Assembly (NCBI RefSeq): GCF_000802205.1
Contig: NZ_CP012850.1
Span: 1,178,001-1,242,000, forward strand
Source of the DNA: Candidatus Nitrosocosmicus oleophilus
GTDB taxonomy: Archaea; Thermoproteota; Nitrososphaeria; Nitrososphaerales; Nitrososphaeraceae
Reading direction: 5' to 3'
DNA: 64,000 nucleotides
Part shown: piece by piece, positions 58,093 to 64,000 of the stretch
Numbering within the stretch: position 1 is the stretch's first letter
How the letters are laid out: each line of letters opens with the position of its first letter
Program-made: the position numbers and the translations under genes
The notes under the pieces: model-generated
What the model saw: the letters and a program-made list of their open reading frames with translations, nothing else
Databases searched by the model: none
Told to the model about the DNA's origin: nothing

Positions 58093-58674
58093 TTAATCAC
58101 GCGGACCATGATAATCCTCTGGATATGCTTCTTTATTAATTGATTCTATAGGTTCTCCTGATGGTAAAGGACTGTCTTTGCTAACTTCATATTTTGACAA
58201 ATAAGGGTGATCGATTCTTAAAATTACATTCATACCAACTTGATATATCTCAGATTTTGGTATATCAAACCTCTTATTATTTTCTCCAAAGACTACAATC
58301 TTTTCATTAGTTTCCTTCATTACATGTCCCACATGATCTTCGTTTTTTGCTCTAACTCCTTTATTGAAAAGGGAATTTGGGTATCTTCCTTCATAAGTTC
58401 CTAAATCTATCTGTCTGTCGTTTGACTCCCAAGGGTCTTTTCTTCCTGATGGTAATGGGCTGTCCCTAGATCTAGCATACTTTTGTAAATCAGAAAAATT
58501 TAATCCTATTAACACATTGCCTCCAACCTGTTGTATTTCCTCAATAGGGATATCATATCTTTCATTTCCTTTACCAAAGACAATAATTTTATCCGGAGTT
58601 TCTCTTACAACAAATCCCAAGTCAGAATTATCAAGCGATTTTACCCCTCTATTGAAATACTTACCAGATGTCAT
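58093..58674 (-). CDS. PRC-barrel-like tandem repeat protein
   Basis: The 193-residue protein consists of two copies of a 71-residue module, residues about 7-77 and 103-173. Each has a start FNxGVxxxxxxxxGxVxxET, a strand pair KIIVFGKGNERYDIP or KIVVFGENNKRFDIP, and an end SKDSPLPSG or SRDSPLPSG. The strand pattern fits PRC-barrel/DUF2171-type small beta barrels. No signal or membrane segment is present. Such modules often bind RNA or other proteins; the role here is unknown. Confidence 0.8.
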   Translation of the reverse strand: MTSGKYFNRGVKSLDNSDLGFVVRETPDKIIVFGKGNERYDIPIEEIQQVGGNVLIGLNFSDLQKYARSRDSPLPSGRKDPWESNDRQIDLGTYEGRYPNSLFNKGVRAKNEDHVGHVMKETNEKIVVFGENNKRFDIPKSEIYQVGMNVILRIDHPYLSKYEVSKDSPLPSGEPIESINKEAYPEDYHGPRD

Positions 58675-59346
58675 ATATCACATTGGCAATTTCAGGTATT
58701 TATTATTGGAGGTTTATTATTTGCATTTTAAGTCATTAGCATGCAACAATATTTGTCTTCATTGCCAATTACACAAGTACAGCAACTATAATAGATAGAA
58801 ACGATCATAAATGTTTCCAAAATTGCTTATATGAGAATATTGATGAATTAAGTGGGCTCTCCTATTTGACAATTCAATATGGTTAGTATGATCTCAATAT
58901 TTGCCTCATTGATCTATATCCAATAATACTATCACCAAAATAGCGTGAGTAATAGACAAGGCTTGAAATAGGCTATATGAAATCGTCTATTATTTATCAA
59001 TAAATAGTTACTAAATTATATGATAGGCTAGTGGGTTATTAATGCAGATATTGTGTGTCTAATTCTAAAAGTTTAACCACACCATTAGAATTGGCTAATG
59101 ATTATGATATTGAAAACTCTAATGCATTCATCTCACTGTAGGGAGTAAACGTCTTTTGATATCAAAATTCCATAAAGAAATTCTAATGGACTAGAAAGAA
59201 AAAATAATTCAAATTGGCCGATAACACGGGACTAAAATCTTTGACATAAATTTAACAATATAATACCATATTCTCGGATTCTGAGGTACGGTTTAGTCAA
59301 TGCTGGAAGCGAGCATCCAAGCCCGCTTACATATGACAAAGTTCTC
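58675..59346. other. Spacer with a GC-rich hairpin (59307-59328)
   Basis: No gene seen. AAGCGAGC (59307-59314) and GCCCGCTT (59321-59328) pair with one mismatch around ATCCAA. It lies 19 bases past the methyltransferase stop in its direction. It could be that gene's terminator or the edge of the island to the right. Confidence 0.4.
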
Positions 59347-60222
59347 TTAATTGATTGCAGAATTTAATCTTATCACGATTTCGTCTATATATCCTTTATC
59401 AATTTCAAATCCAATGAATGAAACTCCTAGTTTATTTGAGGCAATTGCGGTTGAACCGATACCTAGAAACGGATCCATTGCTACCAAATCTTGTTTTAGA
59501 CCATGTAATCGTATACACATTTCTGGTAGTTTGACTGGAAAAGTTGAAGGATGAGGTCTTTCAGCTCTCTTTTGAATGGTTTTATATGGTATAAACCATG
59601 TATTGCCTCTGTCCCTTTTATCCCCTTTTGTTGATTTCCATCTTCTGATATTCGTCTTGTCCTGATAAGGAATTCTAACTGGTAATTTATCTAATGCTGT
59701 ATTTCCTTCCTTCGTAAAATGAAAAATATACTCATGACAGTCGTTTAAGAAGCGGTTGCTTACTACGGGTTTGAAATGTCCAACGGCAATATCATCTATT
59801 ACATTTTGATAATTTCCGACATCCTGTTTGTTGATGGCTATTGACTTTACCCAATGTATGACATTTTGTAAAGTGAAATCTTCTCTAATGGTATTAGCCA
59901 CATCCCAGGCCAACCATTGATCTTTGGGTCTATTACCTATGTTCAAGAAAAACGAACCATCATTTTTTAAAACTCGTTTTATTTCAGTTCCGACCATTTT
60001 TATCCAATCCAAGTATTCTTTTCTGGGAAGTGTATCTTTATAGGAATTGTAATTTAATCCGATGTTATAAGGAGGCGAGGTAACAACTACGTCTATTGTA
60101 TCGTCTTTTATAAAATCCTTCATTCCTGTTAAGCAATCTTTTAGATATAATTTGAGATAAGAACTCCGAGTCCCTTTTATGATTCCAAAGGGCAAATAAG
60201 ATAATGGTTTTTCCATTGCCAA
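59347..60222 (-). CDS. Site-specific DNA methyltransferase (beta class, N4-cytosine or N6-adenine)
   Basis: This 291-residue enzyme methylates a short DNA site with S-adenosylmethionine. The catalytic motif IV is TSPPYN (48-53). The AdoMet motif I is [13 protein letters not shown] (249-261), placed after the catalytic motif as in the beta class. SPPY favours N4-cytosine, but N6-adenine enzymes also use it. [11 protein letters not shown] precedes motif I as expected. No recognised endonuclease is adjacent; the unknown 288-residue gene upstream on the same strand is the nearest candidate partner. It may be an orphan or an anti-restriction gene of the island. Confidence 0.93.
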   Translation of the reverse strand: MAMEKPLSYLPFGIIKGTRSSYLKLYLKDCLTGMKDFIKDDTIDVVVTSPPYNIGLNYNSYKDTLPRKEYLDWIKMVGTEIKRVLKNDGSFFLNIGNRPKDQWLAWDVANTIREDFTLQNVIHWVKSIAINKQDVGNYQNVIDDIAVGHFKPVVSNRFLNDCHEYIFHFTKEGNTALDKLPVRIPYQDKTNIRRWKSTKGDKRDRGNTWFIPYKTIQKRAERPHPSTFPVKLPEMCIRLHGLKQDLVAMDPFLGIGSTAIASNKLGVSFIGFEIDKGYIDEIVIRLNSAIN

Positions 60223-60357
60223 TAGTAATTATATCCATTTTGCTTAGTTATAGCTTTTTGCAAACAAGGTTGAATCCAGGAATTGCAAAATGAAACATAT
60301 TTATGAAATCCATGGAAAATTAATTTGAGTTGATTTTGACCCGGTTGTGACCAAATT

Positions 60358-61224
60358 TTAATTACTATCCGATAAATCATATTCAAAAATAGCCTTAAGT
60401 TTTTTTATAGATTCATAATATCCTTTGGTATCGAGATAACTACTGGAATCATTTAATTGCTTTGACATTTCTTCCATTATTGAATCATCAACGTTGGCTT
60501 GCAACTTACCCTCTGATTGGTTGATACGTTCGGCATTAGAGATTTTGTCCTTATTTATAAGGCCTTCCAAACCCGATACTTTGATTGAATCTTTAGGTTT
60601 GATGGTGGGTTCATTTTGTGACCTATCTTCTACAATATTTTCAAGCGCCCTTGAGGGCCGATTTGATTCTTTTGACATAACAAACATCGAATCAACCTTG
60701 TCTTGGTCATAATAATCTGACAAATTAGTAACAAACGGTAAATCTCTTATTAATAGTGTAATAGTCTTTGTCATTGAATGAATTTCTCTTAAGGGCTGTA
60801 TTTTTACTGAATCTTCTGAGCTGGGGTTCATTATGACATTCCAGAGTTCCTTTTTTGATAATTCCAGTTCATCGATGACTTTTCTGTATAACCCAATGTA
60901 AATATGATGGTTTTTTGCCATCTTGTAAAACCATGCCTTGTCCTCTAATTCCTCGGATTTCTTTAGATACTCTATTCCGGTTCTTTCAATCCAGATCTTC
61001 GTCTTTGAGGCAATATAGCATTGAATGTGATTTACCAAGGTAACTCCTCTCAATATGGCTTCCTTGTAACATAACCTTGTCCATTCTTTTTCAGTGTTTT
61101 TTAGAAATCTAATTGATTTAACTCTCTTTGATATTACTATATTCTCCTCAAACAAAGAGCCATATTCTTCATTTATATGAGCATTAATTTTATTTGAAAA
61201 ATCTGAATTCGTGTTTATATACAA
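60358..61224 (-). CDS. Unrecognised 288-residue protein upstream of the methyltransferase
   Basis: No family is recognised. The first 180 residues are mixed helix with many charged residues and aromatic-rich segments (KIWIERTGIEYLKK, WFYKMAKNHHIYIGLYRKV). The remainder is polar, with a Ser/Lys/Asp-rich linker and a final helix (YYESIKKLKAIFEYDL). No nuclease PD-(D/E)xK motif is obvious. It lies 135 bp upstream of the methyltransferase on the same strand. It may be a restriction or replication accessory of a mobile element. The coding pattern is convincing. Confidence 0.65.
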   Translation of the reverse strand: MYINTNSDFSNKINAHINEEYGSLFEENIVISKRVKSIRFLKNTEKEWTRLCYKEAILRGVTLVNHIQCYIASKTKIWIERTGIEYLKKSEELEDKAWFYKMAKNHHIYIGLYRKVIDELELSKKELWNVIMNPSSEDSVKIQPLREIHSMTKTITLLIRDLPFVTNLSDYYDQDKVDSMFVMSKESNRPSRALENIVEDRSQNEPTIKPKDSIKVSGLEGLINKDKISNAERINQSEGKLQANVDDSIMEEMSKQLNDSSSYLDTKGYYESIKKLKAIFEYDLSDSN

Positions 61225-61390
61225 GTCGTAATGGCATAAAGCTTTTTCTCTTTTGTTTTATATTTTCATTTGTTTATGCCTATTTTCAAATGTTCGTAAA
61301 ATTGTGATCGAGTAAAACAGATTCCGATCTTATAGGCAATTTGCAATATTGTTATTGATTCGTATAGAACATTATTAAAGGGATATTCAA

Positions 61391-61418
61391 TTTAGTTCTG
61401 AAGTCCTTCAGAACTAAA
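61391..61418. promoter_or_regulatory. Perfect 13-bp palindrome with a 2-bp centre
   Basis: TTTAGTTCTGAAG (61391-61403) and CTTCAGAACTAAA (61406-61418) are exact reverse complements around TC. It lies in the 478-base gap between two minus-strand island genes, where no other feature was seen. Its compactness suggests a dimeric repressor operator, a recombinase core site or a cruciform/terminator. It lacks a following T-run on the minus strand, so a simple terminator is less likely. Confidence 0.6.
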
Positions 61419-61702
61419 CTCCTAGCCATTTTAATAATGTTATATAAGAATGTTCCAAGAAATAAGTAAGGTTTGTTTGACCCTACTAGTAGCAAGAATG
61501 ATCTTAATATATACATGAAAGAAGGATTTCACTTGATCCTAAATTCTAATAGTAAAATCTACTTGGTGGATATTTTATTATCGGCTCTAAATTCGTCAAT
61601 GAAAGTCTATCTGTTGATAGTAGTTTCTTATAGGTGGTTGTCCTGTCTTCAAATTAGGAATTATTTCTTAAATTAGTGGAGTCGCCGTTCAGTATAATTA
61701 AC

Positions 61703-62824
61703 TTATCGTCTAATGCTTTGCATATTAATTCCAGTCACACCTTGTTCTGTTTGCACTTTATTCCTCGATTCTTCACCATTTCCATTTCTGTCCGAATAAT
61801 TATATTCAATGTCTTTAAAACTTGGATACGGTTGTTTGAAAGACAATCTGTTTTCTATTCTCAAACATTTTCCTTTGTATGGCAAGCGTTTTTGATAAAT
61901 CTGATAAAGCTGGTTTAGATGTTTTACTTTCAAATATCCTCCGGGAAATTTAAAGGAAATTCCGCCACCTTTTTTGACAGGTATTTTTTCTGCTACTGCT
62001 ATTTCCAAATCCTTAATCGGTATGTCATACGCACCGTCTATCTGCATGACTTTCCACTCCATAGGGTCGGCCGATAGTGATTTCTCACCTCCAATGTTTC
62101 TGCAAAAATGTTCAAGAATCTGGCCACATGTAATATAAAAATCCATCAGGCCATCATGGGTAAACAAATTGAACGGATGTCTGGACGATCTTATTGTCAT
62201 TATCATCCTTCCGTTGGGGTACAGAGATAATAGAACCCCTCTATATCTTGTTAGGGTATAATTTGATACCTTGGCTTTATTTTTCTGAGATGGGATACTC
62301 CATTCAAAATATTGATAATCATCCTTATAGTTTAGTTCTGTGGCGATCACTATATGGTGGAATTCAATAAATTTATGGTCTAGCATTTCGCCGACTGCAT
62401 CCATGTAAAATGTGGCTACCTTTAAAATCTCATTGACGTTTATAGCTCCTACTGAAGGTTTCACATCATAGGACACCTCGTCTTCCGTTTCAAAGTCTTG
62501 CATGTTAGAAAGAGCGTATCTTATTGCGTGACCTTTTCTTCTCGGGTGAGTGACAACAAGATCCCTTCCCTTTGCCCTCATAATCAATTTCTTTTTATTT
62601 TCATACCTAAGCCCAAGAATTACGATATCCTTAATCGTAGGATATTTTCTCGCCAGATTGAATTCTCCAATCTTCTCTAACACCAATCTAATATTCCCAG
62701 TTATTTTCTTGCCACTTATGGTTTCCAATTCGTCAACCAACGCTCTAGCTTCCTCGGTTGAGTGGGATTCATCATCTAGTGATGACTTGCCTTTCAGGTA
62801 AGCCAATAATCTTTTATTTATCAA
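61703..62824 (-). CDS. Unrecognised 373-residue protein of the right-hand island
   Basis: No known family is recognised. An N-terminal helical part (LLAYLKGKSSL, ARALVDELETISGKKITGNI) is followed by a mixed alpha/beta body. The body has MRAKGRDLVVTHPRRKGHAI and YRGVLLSLYPNGRMIMTIRS, an RHPFNLFTHDGLMDFY segment with two His, then KKGGGISFKFPGGYLKVKHL. The end is polar. It is the last of a tight minus-strand run, one base after the 153-residue gene. Replication, capsid or plasmid maintenance roles are all possible. The frame is long and undamaged. Confidence 0.7.
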   Translation of the reverse strand: MINKRLLAYLKGKSSLDDESHSTEEARALVDELETISGKKITGNIRLVLEKIGEFNLARKYPTIKDIVILGLRYENKKKLIMRAKGRDLVVTHPRRKGHAIRYALSNMQDFETEDEVSYDVKPSVGAINVNEILKVATFYMDAVGEMLDHKFIEFHHIVIATELNYKDDYQYFEWSIPSQKNKAKVSNYTLTRYRGVLLSLYPNGRMIMTIRSSRHPFNLFTHDGLMDFYITCGQILEHFCRNIGGEKSLSADPMEWKVMQIDGAYDIPIKDLEIAVAEKIPVKKGGGISFKFPGGYLKVKHLNQLYQIYQKRLPYKGKCLRIENRLSFKQPYPSFKDIEYNYSDRNGNGEESRNKVQTEQGVTGINMQSIRR

Positions 62825-62825
62825 A

Positions 62826-63287
62826 TTATAGAAAATCCACCCCTATGACCTTTGAGATGGACGATTTCCCATTACTCGTGAATGATGTGTTGCCTAACGA
62901 TTCTATAGATGGAAATGTTATGCTGGAAGTCGAGCACATTCCTTCATATTTTCTATCCATTCTAATGAATACGTGACTACCTGATGGAATGTTTGTTATA
63001 TTTTTGTTATTTATCCAAATCAACAATTGTTCACGGTCTATCTGTAACGGATAATTAATCGGGACACATTTAATTTTGGTTAAGATAAGAAAATGAATGG
63101 ATGAACTCTTATCCTCATTAGTTGTTTTAGTGAAGTCATGTTTTATATCGAAACATTTTTTACTTTTATTCGCCTCCCGTAGATCAACGAATGGATAGGT
63201 AATGAATAGAAACTTCTTGCGTCTTCCTGATTGATAATTTAGACTTTTCATCCCTGTGTCAAGTGTTTTATTAGTAAAAATTGCCAT
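62826..63287 (-). CDS. Unrecognised 153-residue island protein
   Basis: No family is recognised. It opens MAIFTNKTLDTGMKSLNYQS and has a basic patch (GRRKKFLFITYPF) and a central beta-rich part around FLILTKIKCVPINYPLQI. It is followed by the 373-residue gene after one base, so the two are translationally coupled. It is preceded by the 112-residue gene with a 24-base gap. Confidence 0.6.
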   Translation of the reverse strand: MAIFTNKTLDTGMKSLNYQSGRRKKFLFITYPFVDLREANKSKKCFDIKHDFTKTTNEDKSSSIHFLILTKIKCVPINYPLQIDREQLLIWINNKNITNIPSGSHVFIRMDRKYEGMCSTSSITFPSIESLGNTSFTSNGKSSISKVIGVDFL

Positions 63288-63311
63288 CCCAAAAATGTAA
63301 CATAATAACGG

Positions 63312-63650
63312 TCATGTAACTATGCAAACTCCCTTGTCTGATAAATCGCTATAGACTTTTTCGGTTAAATCGAGACACATTATTGCATCCATTACAATTT
63401 GTATAATCTTCACTCTACCACAAATCGGAAATTTTAATAATCGCATAAGCAGATCCCAATTGTCTTTAAAAATTATGACGTCTATAACTATCTCTTTATC
63501 ATTAATCTCTATTAGGGAACGATTTAATACTAACTTGCCTTCGTCATTTAATTTCATACAATGAATAGAAAAGTAATCATATAAATCACATAGAGTGTCA
63601 TAACTTTCTTCAGCGGTTTGAGAATTTTTCCTTACAGTATGGGAATTCAT
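63312..63650 (-). CDS. Unrecognised 112-residue island protein
   Basis: It is a helical, acidic protein (AEESYDTLCDLYDYFSIHCM, then LIEINDKEIVIDVIIFKDNW) with four or five cysteines and no known motif. Its start overlaps the stop of the 109-residue gene by four bases (ATGA pattern). It belongs to the same operon. Confidence 0.55.
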   Translation of the reverse strand: MNSHTVRKNSQTAEESYDTLCDLYDYFSIHCMKLNDEGKLVLNRSLIEINDKEIVIDVIIFKDNWDLLMRLLKFPICGRVKIIQIVMDAIMCLDLTEKVYSDLSDKGVCIVT

Positions 63651-63976
63651 AAACTATTACTCCACTTCATCATATTCATCTTCGAATTCTCGTTTCGATT
63701 AATCCAATTTGTTGGTAAAAACTTTACTTCTTCTTGTATCTTGAAAAGAAATCTAAATATGAGAATATTTTGCCATTTCCACGATTTTTTATCTGTTACT
63801 TTTTCTTTCTTACGAGTAGGCATTTCATTTGTATTTTTTTTGCAATAGCAATAGGATAAAGATTCTGAATTTGACTTTAGATCAATCTTTTTGTTGTGTG
63901 GTCCGATACACTCGGTACTGTTTTGAACATGTTTATATGGTTTTATAAAATTCTTAATGATCATTTTATTCATCAA
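63647..63976 (-). CDS. Unrecognised 109-residue basic island protein
   Basis: It is a Lys/Asn-rich basic protein with a possible metal pair (YCYCKK) and a lysine-rich stretch PTRKKEKVTDKKSWKW. Such composition fits a nucleic-acid-binding protein, but no fold is recognised. It is the first gene of the run seen in the window, and overlaps the next by four bases. Its start could be either of the first two ATGs. Confidence 0.5.
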   Translation of the reverse strand: MMNKMIIKNFIKPYKHVQNSTECIGPHNKKIDLKSNSESLSYCYCKKNTNEMPTRKKEKVTDKKSWKWQNILIFRFLFKIQEEVKFLPTNWINRNENSKMNMMKWSNSL

Positions 63977-64000
63977 AACCCAAATCTAGATTAAGTAAAT

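Noticed and set aside
1-64000. CRISPR arrays or rRNA genes
   Set aside because: No regularly spaced direct repeats of 24-40 bp and no rRNA-like conserved blocks were seen on reading.

Overview
The window looks like a chromosome segment of an ammonia-oxidising archaeon of the Nitrososphaerota (Thaumarchaeota), most like the Nitrososphaera/Nitrosocosmicus group. This is inferred from gene content, not from a marker gene. The clues are an aIF1/SUI1 end at the left edge, a zinc-type ferredoxin, two-domain multicopper oxidases with a beta-propeller, many UspA proteins, archaeal TATA boxes placed for leaderless transcripts, frequent TTG starts and strongly AT-rich DNA. No amo genes, rRNA, confident tRNA or CRISPR array were seen.

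Layout. 0-7 kb: aIF1 end, glutamate dehydrogenase, an intact IS6-family element with 8-bp target duplications, and a two-gene multicopper oxidase operon. 7-13 kb: a low-density zone with transposase, transporter and SDR remnants, two UspA proteins, a family-5-type uracil-DNA glycosylase and a DUF488 protein. 13-18 kb (cluster A) and 33-41 kb (cluster B): two decayed copies of one redox/stress gene set. It comprises hemerythrin, a small GSGPGRKG-motif protein, Rieske ferredoxin and zinc ferredoxin, plus a small acidic protein seen only in and next to B. Short perfectly identical patches sit inside otherwise diverged paralogues. 19-25 kb: CBS protein, NDH-2, patatin, a cytochrome b/sulfite-oxidase-type Mo fusion, and an IS5-type remnant. 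26-33 kb: fumarase divergent from SdhA, a ThDP oxidase and a CDGSH protein. 41-50 kb: malic enzyme, an ADH-ALDH-patatin operon and a Rieske-FNR fusion. 50-59 kb: extradiol dioxygenase-type VOC protein, FMN reductase, PQQ-type sugar dehydrogenase, DASS transporter and a PRC-barrel-like repeat protein. 59-64 kb: an N4/N6 DNA methyltransferase and a minus-strand run of unrecognised genes that looks like a mobile island and continues past the window.

How the genes work together. Central carbon genes (fumarase, SdhA, malic enzyme, GDH, ThDP enzyme, DASS transporter) point to C4-acid and pyruvate handling. NDH-2, the Mo fusion, ferredoxins, Rieske proteins and copper oxidases handle electrons. Hemerythrins, UspA, CDGSH and flavin proteins suggest oxygen/NO or redox stress. 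At least 18 broken genes show heavy duplication and decay.

The strongest candidates for something new are the copper-oxidase pair, in which each protein keeps the copper ligands the other has lost and the larger adds a His-decorated propeller, and the ectopic gene-conversion traffic between clusters A and B.
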